Assembly (NCBI GenBank): GCA_023440865.1
Contig: JAEXRM010000010.1
Coordinates: 1-10,406 of the forward strand
Reading direction: 5' to 3'
Origin: Bacillota bacterium
GTDB taxonomy: Bacteria > Bacillota > Clostridia > DSM-8532
DNA length: 10,406 bases
Under the pieces are notes generated by a model. That model made no database searches and was not told where the DNA came from. It worked only from the letters and a program-made list of their open reading frames with translations. A program made the position numbers and the translations under genes. This document shows, piece after piece, positions 1-6,737 of this stretch. Positions within the stretch are counted from its first letter, which is position 1, and each line of letters opens with the position of its first letter.

Positions 1-107
1 GATTGCACCCCGTGGGCCGTATGGTATTATCGCTTGACAGTCATGTTCGCCAAATACTGCGTATCGTCAGCTGAACATGGCGAAGCTGGCGACACGCGTC
101 AAAGACG
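1..107. other. Region downstream of the minor-pilin operon
   Basis: No gene seen. It contains two mutually exclusive inverted repeats built on the same left arm: CATGTTC (42-48) with GAACATG (73-79), and TTCGCCA (46-52) with TGGCGAA (78-84). There is no T-run after them in either direction, so this is not a clear terminator. Confidence 0.3.
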
Positions 108-728
108 TTATGGCAGCTTGAGCTTCAGTATGCCCTTCGTCTCTGGTGCGGCGGGATAGGCAAATCCACTCGGAAGATTTTGCACCAGTATGTCCTTTGT
201 GACAGCATACCCTCTGGCTGTGGTCAATGTGACCTTGATCGTACGACTGGTCGAATCGGCTACGGAAAAGGCCGCGACAAGACCTTGGATGCCACTGGAC
301 GCACCCGCCAGCGCGACCGGAGCCGCTGCGTCCGCCTGCAGCATCATTGTGCCGACGCCGCTGCCATCGGTCACCACATACAGCTGGATGTAGGAAGCGC
401 CAGGCGAGCTGTCAACAGCGGACAACAACGCGTATTCGTTCGCATTCGCAACTTTCTTCTCAAGCGCGTTCATGACCAGACGGATGTTGTTGCGTTCTTC
501 CGCCTGGGACTGGATGTTTCTCTCCGATTTGTTGCCAAACAGCAGAAGGGAAAAGGCGACAGCCAGAACGACGGCAATGATGGCCAGCACCATGAGGATT
601 TCCACAAGCGTCAGTCCCCGACTGGACGCATGGGAACAAACGCGTTCACGCTCTATGACGGAAAACGGCTGTGGCATGTCGTTGTGTGCTTCTCCCCGCT
701 TGGTGCGGCTTCCTCGAAGTCGTTTCAC
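108..728 (-). CDS. PilW-like minor pilin without extension, block 2 (W2)
   Basis: 206 residues from a GTG at 728 that overlaps the V2 stop as GTGA, with GAGG ten bases upstream. This gives an unusually long 38-residue leader before the cleavage point (SSRG/LTLVE, Glu+5 at E43). An ATG at 677 would give a 21-residue leader and a 189-residue protein but lacks a well placed ribosome site. The helix LTLVEILMVLAIIAVVLAVAF is followed by 'QSQAEERNNIRLVMNALEKKVANANEY', which lines up with the same region of W1, and by a beta-rich domain ending in ITKD/ILVQNLP-like strands. It stops where W1 continues into its Ig-like part, so it is a PilW-type pilin with only the core domain. It is the last visible gene of the operon. 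Confidence 0.8.
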   Translation of the reverse strand: MKRLRGSRTKRGEAHNDMPQPFSVIERERVCSHASSRGLTLVEILMVLAIIAVVLAVAFSLLLFGNKSERNIQSQAEERNNIRLVMNALEKKVANANEYALLSAVDSSPGASYIQLYVVTDGSGVGTMMLQADAAAPVALAGASSGIQGLVAAFSVADSTSRTIKVTLTTARGYAVTKDILVQNLPSGFAYPAAPETKGILKLKLP

Positions 729-1132
729 TTCTTGAATACCTCAATGGTTGTGCTGACTTTGCCTTGTACGGAGTCCGCTTCAACCGACACCGTGCTCTTC
801 GTCACCGCCATGGGGGCTTCGCTGGTGGCGGAACCATCAAACGTCACCGTCACCGTGGCCGGCTGATCGACAAGAACCGCGTTCTGGTATACATTGGATC
901 CGATCGTGACCGTCTTTGCAACGGGATCCGATGCGATGACTTGATTTCCCAGCTTGTTCTCGAGAACCGTCTCCGCATTGGCGACATTTTTTGTTCGATC
1001 TCCCGATCGACGTTCCGCATAGGATCCATAGACATAGACCGACAGGAAGCCGACAGCCATGATGCCAACCAGTGCAATGGCCACGACGACCTCGATCAAT
1101 GTCATGCCGGCTTGTCTTGTCCTTGCTCTCAC
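725..1132 (-). CDS. PilV-like minor pilin, block 2 (V2)
   Basis: 135-residue prepilin if it starts at the GTG at 1132 (GGTGGGGAAGC just upstream): leader MRARTRQAG, cleavage before M10, Glu+5 at E14, helix MTLIEVVVAIALVGIMAVGFL. It resembles V1 in the helix and in having a short beta-rich head without cysteines. A TTG at 1168 would add 12 residues and sit only nine bases after the X2 stop, but has no ribosome site, so I prefer the GTG. The TGA stop overlaps the next gene's GTG start. PilV/GspI-type by the 'IEVVVAIALVG' signature. Confidence 0.82.
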   Translation of the reverse strand: MRARTRQAGMTLIEVVVAIALVGIMAVGFLSVYVYGSYAERRSGDRTKNVANAETVLENKLGNQVIASDPVAKTVTIGSNVYQNAVLVDQPATVTVTFDGSATSEAPMAVTKSTVSVEADSVQGKVSTTIEVFKK

Positions 1133-1177
1133 GCTTCCCCACCCATTCTGCGCCTGCGATTCTTGCAACTGGCCAAG

Positions 1178-2683
1178 TCAACGGACCCACGTTTCTGGCA
1201 CGATGCCCGTGGCGGGTATATCGATGGCGGTGAAGGAATAGCCGCCCTTGTCCGTCTCCGTCGTTGTCGTGGAATCGGAAGGGTATGTGATGACAGTATC
1301 TCCCCCATCATCGGAATAGGAGCCTCCGGAGGGCTTCACATGGCGGATCGTGTTGTTGTTCTTCAACACCACGGTGCCGCCGATGAAGCTGCCTTTCGCA
1401 GTCAGGCTGTTCTTGAAGTCTATCGTTGAGTAGGGTGCGTAGATGTACCCATTGAAAGTTGCTTTGTTGTTGACATCCATGTAGTTGTAACGGGGATCGC
1501 GGTCCGCAGCCGATCCGGTGCCGGGCTGGTCGATGATCAGGAATGCACGGGGTTTGTGGTCGGCGTCGGTGCTGTCCATGCCAAAGCCGTTCTTGGCATA
1601 AAAGATGAAGTCTCCGCCTGTACTGGTGGTCTTGAATGTGTCATACAGGTAGATGTAAAAGTAGTAGGGACCTGTGACGACAAAATCAACCTGGTTGGCG
1701 ACATTGATGCGGTTTGTCTTGATGATGACGTTGCCGGTCGAGGCATCGACCTGGATGGTGCCGCTGTTGTTGATCAACGGATAGTAGCCGTTGTCCGCCG
1801 GCGTCAGCGAGCTGGGAAGGGTTCCCTTGGATGCAAGGAAGGGTGCCTCGTTGATGTCCTTGATCGGAAGCAGGGTGGCCGGCTCCTGCGGCGTGGAGTT
1901 TGCCGTCTTTTTGATGGTGCCGACCGTATGGCTTCCGCTGTCAAGATCGCCCTCATATTGCACGTTGGCCGGGTTGCTTGTGGCGCCTTCGAAAAAATTG
2001 GTATTGTTCTTGTAGGTCATGTCGTCATATGAATAGGCGGCATCGTCAAACGATCCGGGAGTTCCAGCCGGAATCGTGATCGTTTCGGTTGTTGTTGTGG
2101 AAACGCGCTTGATGATGCGTCCGCTTTGCGAGGGCATCGCCGCCAGGTCGATGATCTTGGTAGACCTGCCCACCGCGGTGGAGGGCGAAAGCGTGACCGC
2201 TGCCGATACCTCATAGCGCCCGGCGGATACCTGTCGTACAGTCACTGGAACACTTCCGGCCGACACACCGGCTATCTGGTGTGTGAAGGTCGTGCCCGAA
2301 GCCGGCAACACATGTGCGTCGAGATTGGCACGCGCGGCATCATAGGCGGATTGAAGCGCAGCGATGGCGGCCACGCCCGCATCGGACGCTTCTTCCGAAT
2401 CAGAGAAAAGATGGGAGTTGTACGCGTTGACAGCCTGCTGCAGCGCGATCGCCTTGGCGTTGACATCTTTCGCCTTGTCGACAATGGCATTGGAAACAAG
2501 GTCTACGGCAGAACGTGCGATATAGTAGGCCTTTGTCTGTTGTTCGTCGTGTATGCCCATCCGGTTTTCGGAACTGACGACCTGAATGGTTGCCGCCGTC
2601 GATATCGTCAGCACGGCCAGCACCACAAGCACGACCGGCAGCGCCACGCCTTTTTCCTTTGCGAACCATTTTGACAAGATCAT
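1178..2683 (-). CDS. PilX/GspK-like large minor pilin, block 2 (X2)
   Basis: 501 residues, paralogous in layout to X1. Leader MILSKWFAKEKG, then helix VALPVVLVVLAVLTISTAATI and 'ENRMGIHDEQQTKAYYIARSAVD', again the PilX_N/GspK pattern. Residue +5 is Val instead of Glu. Residues about 65-125 form an alanine-rich, probably helical segment absent from X1. The body is beta-rich, with TFNGYIYAPYSTIDFKNS at 409-426 and a Gly-rich strand run, matching the X1 C-terminal module. Thr-rich stretches occur at 196-204 and 472-477. I chose the ATG at 2683 (AAAGG nine bases upstream); an in-frame start at 2767 lies above the promoter-like boxes. The TGA is followed after 45 bases by the proposed V2 start. 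Likely tip or initiator subunit (inference). Confidence 0.82.
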   Translation of the reverse strand: MILSKWFAKEKGVALPVVLVVLAVLTISTAATIQVVSSENRMGIHDEQQTKAYYIARSAVDLVSNAIVDKAKDVNAKAIALQQAVNAYNSHLFSDSEEASDAGVAAIAALQSAYDAARANLDAHVLPASGTTFTHQIAGVSAGSVPVTVRQVSAGRYEVSAAVTLSPSTAVGRSTKIIDLAAMPSQSGRIIKRVSTTTTETITIPAGTPGSFDDAAYSYDDMTYKNNTNFFEGATSNPANVQYEGDLDSGSHTVGTIKKTANSTPQEPATLLPIKDINEAPFLASKGTLPSSLTPADNGYYPLINNSGTIQVDASTGNVIIKTNRINVANQVDFVVTGPYYFYIYLYDTFKTTSTGGDFIFYAKNGFGMDSTDADHKPRAFLIIDQPGTGSAADRDPRYNYMDVNNKATFNGYIYAPYSTIDFKNSLTAKGSFIGGTVVLKNNNTIRHVKPSGGSYSDDGGDTVITYPSDSTTTTETDKGGYSFTAIDIPATGIVPETWVR

Positions 2684-2713
2684 GCCCACCAACCTTTGCG
2701 ATCCGATACAGGT

Positions 2714-2726
2714 TGTGATAATCACA
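2714..2726. repeat. 13-base perfect palindrome before X2
   Basis: TGTGAT, one base, ATCACA. It overlaps or directly follows the possible -10 boxes of the internal promoter and lies 31 bases before the X2 start, a typical operator position. The half-site resembles TGTGA/TCACA but with a spacing of three rather than the six of CRP sites. Confidence 0.4.
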
Positions 2727-2754
2727 TTGTACGTCATGTCATTTGTCAATACAA
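2721..2754 (-). promoter_or_regulatory. Candidate internal promoter before minor-pilin block 2
   Basis: Within the 147-base gap before X2. One reading is TTGTAT (2754-2749), 17-base spacer, TACAAT (2731-2726). Another is a perfect TTGACA (2749-2744), 17-base spacer, TGTGAT (2726-2721). The gap is AT-rich and far longer than the other spacings in this operon, which supports a regulatory role. A second -35-like TTGACG lies at 2790-2785, and a GGGTAT at 2785-2780 could be read by the pilus-linked sigma factor. None is decisive. Confidence 0.45.
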
Positions 2755-2830
2755 CACATGAAATCACGACAATATGAATATACCCGTCAAATCACCATTC
2801 AGGCAGGCTTCCGGAAGAAATAACGGTCGT

Positions 2831-4051
2831 TTACGAATCAAGATCCCCTGTTTCCAGGGAGGGCAGCAAGGAAGGGGTTGCCCGCACGCGGACGATCACG
2901 ACATGGTTGCCTCCGTTTGTCCTGACAGTCGTTGTGTCCCCGATCTCTGTCCAGGGTCCGCCGTCATATGAATATTCCAGTTGATCGGCGGAGGTGACCC
3001 GGATGCCGGAAAGACGGAACTCGGCACTGTTGCTGTTGGTGCTGCTCAGGGTCACCGCAGGCGCGGCGGCCCGGGCAGGAATGGTCATGACGAGCCGTTC
3101 GACGGAGGCGTGTCTGACCCGGAGATCGCCTTCTGCATACACAATGCCCGTTGTGACACCATCGGTGCAGTGAATCCACGGCCCGGCCGCGGAAACCTGA
3201 TACTCCATGGAGGCGACCGTCTCCCCGAGAAGACCGTTGCGGATGTCGACGGTCACGTCATCGAGCGAGTGCGCCTTCACGGTGAGCGTAAAGGTTTTTG
3301 TGTCGTTCACCAGATACCTGGATATGGTCGCCGTCAACAACACGGATACATCGGGCGATCCGATTCCAGGTCGATTGACGGTGCCCGTTCCCCCGACGAC
3401 AGTCAGCGCGGACCCGCCCGATTCGACCCGCCACGAGATCGTGCTGCCCGCCAGTCCGCTCGTGGGCAAGGTGATGTTGCCGACCAGCGGGGCGAAGACC
3501 AGGCTCAGATTGGCCGCGTCATACGCCACCGCCTCCTGGTCGCTGACGGGGCCGAACCGGATGCAGGAGCCGCTGGTGCCGGCAATCGTGTTCTCGCGCA
3601 GATTCATCAGATCCACATCCGTCTGCACGGAGAACGTGCGCGAGAGGTTTGTCTTCCCAAGAGTGAAGGATACCAGCCGGTCATTGGCGCGGGTGAACGA
3701 CAGCGACGCCGTGCCTTCGGATCCCAGCAGGACCTCCGGTGTGCCGCTGCCGATGCGTCGCATGATCTTGCCACTCTCCACATAGATGTATTTGTATTGC
3801 TCATCCAATGCGGGCATGGTCGTGTGGATGGAGAAATTCTCAGCATACCGGATATCCTTGGAGATGCGTTCCGCCACCAGGCGAATATCGTTTTGCAGCG
3901 CCGACTGGTTTTCGCCCTGCCGAAAGGCACGTTGCCCATAGACAAGGACGGAGCCGATCGCCGCGATCACAACGACGAGTATCGCCATGACGACAATGAG
4001 CTCGATGAGCGTCATGCCCGTATTCGACTGGCGGCAACGCCTGTTTGACAT
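2831..4051 (-). CDS. PilW-like minor pilin with Ig-like and repeat extension, block 1 (W1)
   Basis: 406 residues. Leader MSNRRCRQSNTG, cleavage before M13, Glu+5 at E17, helix MTLIELIVVMAILVVVIAAIG, then a PilW/GspJ-type pilin domain to about 160 ('ALQNDIRLVAERISKDIRYAENF'). Residues about 172-258 look like the bacterial Ig-like ('atrophied Ig') fold: LPTSGLAGSTISWRVES... LLTATISRYLVNDTKTFTLTVKA. Two related short repeats follow: MEYQVSAAGPW...LRVRHAS (283-315) and LEYSYDGGPW...VIVRVRAT (358-391), as seen in Bacillota surface proteins. This suggests an exposed adhesive or spacer part at a pilus tip (inference). The start is the ATG at 4051 with AGGAGAAGC before it; the frame stays open upstream to 4513, but that part overlaps V1 and X1 and is not coding. 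The TAA stop is followed by 147 non-coding bases. Confidence 0.87.
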   Translation of the reverse strand: MSNRRCRQSNTGMTLIELIVVMAILVVVIAAIGSVLVYGQRAFRQGENQSALQNDIRLVAERISKDIRYAENFSIHTTMPALDEQYKYIYVESGKIMRRIGSGTPEVLLGSEGTASLSFTRANDRLVSFTLGKTNLSRTFSVQTDVDLMNLRENTIAGTSGSCIRFGPVSDQEAVAYDAANLSLVFAPLVGNITLPTSGLAGSTISWRVESGGSALTVVGGTGTVNRPGIGSPDVSVLLTATISRYLVNDTKTFTLTVKAHSLDDVTVDIRNGLLGETVASMEYQVSAAGPWIHCTDGVTTGIVYAEGDLRVRHASVERLVMTIPARAAAPAVTLSSTNSNSAEFRLSGIRVTSADQLEYSYDGGPWTEIGDTTTVRTNGGNHVVIVRVRATPSLLPSLETGDLDS

Positions 4052-4059
4052 GCTTCTCC

Positions 4060-4431
4060 TCAATCCGCGACAAACACGGTGACACTGCCCTCGATGGTGC
4101 TGCTTGTATAGGTGATCTCCACCTCGTTGCCTGGAACCGCGATCGTCGTGCCGGATCCAACCGACGGAAAGACGATCGTCAGCGTTGCGGCAGCAGGTGA
4201 CGCCTTGGGATTGGTGGCGGCGTAGGGTGCAAAACTGTCTGATTGAAGAATCGTCTCCGCCACCTGCTGCAGCTGATAGTTGCCCTCGCTGCGGTGGCCC
4301 CCCCTGAAGATGCTCGTTTGTCCGAACGAGATCATGGAGAGCAGGGCAACGGCGATCAGGCCGAGCAATGCGACCGCCACGATGACTTCGATCAACGTAA
4401 AACCGACGGATGCAGGATGCTTCTTCATCAT
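4060..4431 (-). CDS. PilV-like minor pilin, block 1 (V1)
   Basis: 123-residue prepilin with a ten-residue leader MMKKHPASVG, cleavage before F11, Glu+5 at E15, and helix FTLIEVIVAVALLGLIAVAL. The 'IEVIVAVALLG' form and small size are typical of PilV/GspI-type minor pilins. The remaining ~90 residues are beta-rich without cysteines. I chose the ATG at 4431, which forms an ATGA overlap with the X1 stop and has GGGGG just upstream. A GTG at 4440 or the next ATG at 4428 are possible. The start of W1 follows eight bases after the stop. Specific partner relations are inferred from gene order. Confidence 0.85.
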   Translation of the reverse strand: MMKKHPASVGFTLIEVIVAVALLGLIAVALLSMISFGQTSIFRGGHRSEGNYQLQQVAETILQSDSFAPYAATNPKASPAAATLTIVFPSVGSGTTIAVPGNEVEITYTSSTIEGSVTVFVAD

Positions 4432-5660
4432 TTCCCCCACAAACCCATCTTGTACCCGAATGAATCCAATCCCAGCGCTTCCGGAAGCATTTTGGATATA
4501 CCGGTTCCGACATAGCTCACCGTACCGCCGGATGAGAGGGTTCCCTCCCCGCAGATCAACGCACCGGTGTAGGAGCCCGACTTGTACTCCAGGTTCGCCT
4601 TGGGCGCATAGATGTAGCCATTGAAGGTTTGCGTGCCTGTCTGCATGACGATCTTCTTGGATGAATCGGCGGTCGAATCCATGTCCGAGATGAGATAGAA
4701 GGTTTCCGGAGGCGATGTGATATCGCCATGGAAACTGAAATAGTCACGGACATACACAAAGAGTGCCCCCTGCGAGGTGGTTGAGGATTTGACCTCGATC
4801 TTCGCATTGTTCGCGGTGAAGGAATCCACATAGATCCGCATGTCCTTGGAGATGTCGAAGGTGAGCTTCTTGGCACTGTTGATGGACATGGTGCTGTAAT
4901 GCCTGTTGCCGTATTGATTGCCGGCGGCATAAACGGCATTGTCGTTGTCATAGATCGTGAGATCCGTATTGACATCCAGCGTGCCATTCGGAGGCATGTG
5001 CTCATCTGTGGGATATGTACCCGGGAACTCCGTTTCATCCGACCCGAAGGCATCCTCAAAGGCCAGGGTATTGGGCATGACGGGATCGGGATATCTTCTT
5101 GTGGAGTGTTCGATCGGCGGTTGTTCCGTGATGTACGGGGTGCCGGGGTTGTCGATGGTGCCTCCCACCTCCACCTCGCCGTCAATCCGTGAGTTGGTGG
5201 CATTGTGAAGATTGCCGGAGGCGAACACCGCTTTCGAGAACAGGAAAATCTTCTCGATCAGCAGCGACTCCGTCCGTTCCACGGTACCGGACTGGTAGGG
5301 GACCGTGCCCGTGGACTCAATGCGTATCCGCTCGATTTTGTCCGCCATGGGAGGATAGTTGCTGACGGTGACCTCAAACGTGCCATTGCCCAGAGAAACC
5401 GGGTTCGAGCTGCTGGTGCCGGCATCGATGTAGTCCTGCACGCTACCCGCATGAGCCGGATCCATGAGATACTCCGCCGTTGTTTTCACACCGGTCTTGG
5501 CCAGATAATAGGCCTCCATCTTCTTCTGTTCGCGAACGGACATGCGTGTTTCAAAGACGCCCAGATTGAGCAGCACGATGCCCAACAACGTGACGACCAC
5601 CATTATCACCAGCACATAGACCAAGGCGGAGCCGGAATTGGTGTGTGTTCGGGACTTCAT
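4428..5660 (-). CDS. PilX/GspK-like large minor pilin, block 1 (X1)
   Basis: 410 residues. The N-terminus has a short polar leader, G10, then the helix SALVYVLVIMVVVTLLGIVL and 'F.TRMSVREQKKMEAYYLAKTG', the PilX_N/GspK-type pattern. Residue +5 is Tyr rather than Glu, as in GspK-type pseudopilins that cap a fibre. The rest is a long beta-rich body with, near its end, TFNGYIYAPKANLEYKSG (345-362) followed by Gly-rich strands, resembling the domain found behind PilX-like N-termini (DUF7305-like, from memory). The same module ends the other X protein in this window. The start at 5660 fits the promoter at 5733-5761; the ribosome site is weak (GGTGTGG), and a GTG two codons earlier is possible. The stop overlaps the next start as ATGA. 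Likely role: initiator or tip subunit (inference). Confidence 0.82.
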   Translation of the reverse strand: MKSRTHTNSGSALVYVLVIMVVVTLLGIVLLNLGVFETRMSVREQKKMEAYYLAKTGVKTTAEYLMDPAHAGSVQDYIDAGTSSSNPVSLGNGTFEVTVSNYPPMADKIERIRIESTGTVPYQSGTVERTESLLIEKIFLFSKAVFASGNLHNATNSRIDGEVEVGGTIDNPGTPYITEQPPIEHSTRRYPDPVMPNTLAFEDAFGSDETEFPGTYPTDEHMPPNGTLDVNTDLTIYDNDNAVYAAGNQYGNRHYSTMSINSAKKLTFDISKDMRIYVDSFTANNAKIEVKSSTTSQGALFVYVRDYFSFHGDITSPPETFYLISDMDSTADSSKKIVMQTGTQTFNGYIYAPKANLEYKSGSYTGALICGEGTLSSGGTVSYVGTGISKMLPEALGLDSFGYKMGLWGK

Positions 5661-5732
5661 ATCCACACCGTCTTTCCATGTAGAACGTGGATGCACCCAC
5701 GAGGTTTTACATATTTTGCTATCTCTTCTCAC

Positions 5733-5761
5733 AGTGTAGATCGTGGCGGTGATCCTGTCAA
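5733..5761 (-). promoter_or_regulatory. Sigma-A-type promoter of the first minor-pilin block
   Basis: Perfect TTGACA (5761-5756), 17-base spacer, TACACT (5738-5733, four of six matches to TATAAT). Transcription would begin near 5726, about 65 bases before the proposed ATG. This also rules out the far-upstream in-frame start at 5819, which lies above the promoter. Confidence 0.65.
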
Positions 5762-5783
5762 GAAACGCAGGAAATGCGCTCAC

Positions 5784-5800
5784 CGTATATAATGTATACG
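5784..5800. repeat. Inverted repeat upstream of the minor-pilin promoter
   Basis: CGTATA, five bases, TATACG: perfect 6-bp arms in an AT-rich stretch. It ends 22 bases before the -35 box of the downstream promoter, a place where an activator or repressor could bind. It could also be chance in AT-rich DNA. Confidence 0.3.
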
Positions 5801-6163
5801 TTTCACCTGGCTCATTCATTGCATCCTGTCATCATCGGGATGCCACATCTTGTATTTATCACCGGGATTCAGGTTCGAATCCGCTTTCGCGACACCTCGG
5901 ACCATCTGTGCGAGCAGCTACTCCAGAAACTACAAGACATCATCTTGTATAATATTGCCGACTATAGTATGCCGAAGCGTACTAATGTGCTACCCGGAAC
6001 CGTTGTTGCATCAACTCCTTACTCGAATACCATAGCGTTTGCCGGATTAGTATCTGGCATCTACCAGTGGGAAGATCCTCCGAAGCAGCTTTTTATCGGA
6101 ACTTATTCACAACATATAATGAATATATATATATCAATTAACATAATTCAATGCCATGATCAA

Positions 6164-6198
6164 GGAAAAGGTCCGCCTACTTGAAGCGGACCCTTCCC
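6164..6198 (-). terminator. Rho-independent-type terminator after the pilin gene
   Basis: Read on the minus strand, GGTCCGC (6192-6186), a nine-base loop and GCGGACC (6176-6170) form a perfect 7-bp stem, and the flanks GGGAAG and TTTTCC extend it to 13 bp using two G-U pairs. The opposite-strand RNA would have A-C mismatches at those two places, which supports action on minus-strand transcripts. A short T-rich run (TTTTCCTTG) follows. It starts about 70 bases after the pilin stop. Confidence 0.7.
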
Positions 6199-6268
6199 CA
6201 ATCGCAACTAGATCATAGTGCCTGACCCCATTCGAGACGAAGCCGAGCCGATTTCATATACTATCGAA

Positions 6269-6649
6269 TCACGGCCCCTTGTTCAAACCAACAGGATCGT
6301 TAGGATCAGCACGGCCAGCTGTAAATGTTTCACCTGTCTTTGAAAGAACAGTGAATCCGCCATCTGGTGTAGCAGCAAATGTAATAAGTGCTACATCAAT
6401 ACCGGCCATAGAAGCAACCGCAGTCTTGTTGAGCGATGCAGGAGCAGTCCCTTCTGCGATGAAAGAATCAATTGCAGTAGCTACCTGCTTTGCATTAACG
6501 ATAGCTTGAGTCGCCTTTGCTTTGTCAGTAAAGCCTGTCATCCTCGGAATCAGAATTGCCGCCAGAATCGCGATGATTGCAATGACCACGATCAGCTCAA
6601 TCAGGGTGAAGCCTTTCTTGTTCTTCTTGTTCATCAACTTCTGAATCAT
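6269..6649 (-). CDS. pilA: Type IV major-type pilin (PilA-like)
   Basis: 126-residue class III-type prepilin. The leader is 13 residues (MIQKLMNKKNKKG), with cleavage expected before F14; Glu+5 is E18. The classic hydrophobic helix FTLIELIVVIAIIAILAAIL continues into IPRMTGFTDKAKATQAIVNAKQVATAID. The mature protein of 113 residues has no cysteine, so it lacks the D-region disulfide of many Gram-negative pilins. I chose the ATG at 6649 because GGAGG sits seven bases before it. The frame also offers Met codons at 6697 and 6667, but neither has a comparable site. The gene is its own unit, with a promoter region upstream and a terminator downstream, and it looks AT-richer than its neighbours, as for a strongly expressed gene. 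It is the best candidate for the main fibre subunit; the role is inferred from size, context and canonical N-terminus. Confidence 0.92.
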   Translation of the reverse strand: MIQKLMNKKNKKGFTLIELIVVIAIIAILAAILIPRMTGFTDKAKATQAIVNAKQVATAIDSFIAEGTAPASLNKTAVASMAGIDVALITFAATPDGGFTVLSKTGETFTAGRADPNDPVGLNKGP

Positions 6650-6737
6650 ACCCACGCCTCCGTTCATTTTGTTCCTGTCGTTCTGTATTGTTTTCATGCC
6701 ATTCTACATAGCATGATCAACAACCGTATCTACCATG

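Larger units (their letters stand above)
5661..6268. other. 608-base intergenic region between pilin gene and minor-pilin operon
   Basis: No convincing gene. It contains the pilin terminator at its right end, an AT-rich patch with a (AT)n run near 6122-6133, a 6-bp inverted repeat (5784-5800) and the promoter of the first minor-pilin gene (5733-5761). Its base composition is clearly more AT-rich than the flanking operons. A plus-strand open frame at 5774-6184 (136 codons) runs across it and into the terminator hairpin. It has no recognisable domain and only a poorly placed AGGAA before its ATG, so I do not call it a gene. A minus-strand TCCGATAA (6100-6093) resembles a FliA-type -10 but has a poor -35. 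Confidence 0.6.

Noticed and set aside
34..56. Plus-strand TTGACA near the left edge as a promoter
   Set aside because: No acceptable -10 box lies 16-18 bases downstream, and no plus-strand gene follows.
2981..4048. Long plus-strand open frame of 355 codons opposite W1
   Set aside because: It is antisense to a clear pilin gene, its product is rich in Arg/His/Gly/Asp without domain structure, and GC-rich coding DNA commonly leaves such open shadow frames.
4052..4513. Upstream extension of the W1 frame to 4513
   Set aside because: It overlaps V1 and the X1 end in another frame and is Arg/Gly/Cys-rich; the ATG at 4051 has a proper ribosome site and gives a normal prepilin leader.
5661..5819. 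Upstream extension of the X1 frame to a Met at 5819
   Set aside because: It would start above the TTGACA/TACACT promoter and would put about 53 residues before a short pilin leader; the ATG at 5660 fits both.
5869..5885. GGTTCGAATCC, resembling the T-arm of a tRNA
   Set aside because: Only two of the five stem pairs form around the TTCGAAT loop, and no acceptor stem or anticodon arm can be built from the flanks.
6122..6133. Short AT dinucleotide run as a simple-sequence repeat or phase-variation tract
   Set aside because: Only about five to six units, outside any gene or promoter spacer, so slippage there would have no evident effect.
5774..6184. Plus-strand 136-codon open frame in the intergenic region
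   Set aside because: No domain or familiar motif, a poorly spaced ribosome site, and it runs into the pilin terminator hairpin; possible but unsupported.
6650..6697. Pilin start at 6697
   Set aside because: No ribosome site before it, and it would give a 29-residue leader; GGAGG seven bases before the ATG at 6649 decides the start.
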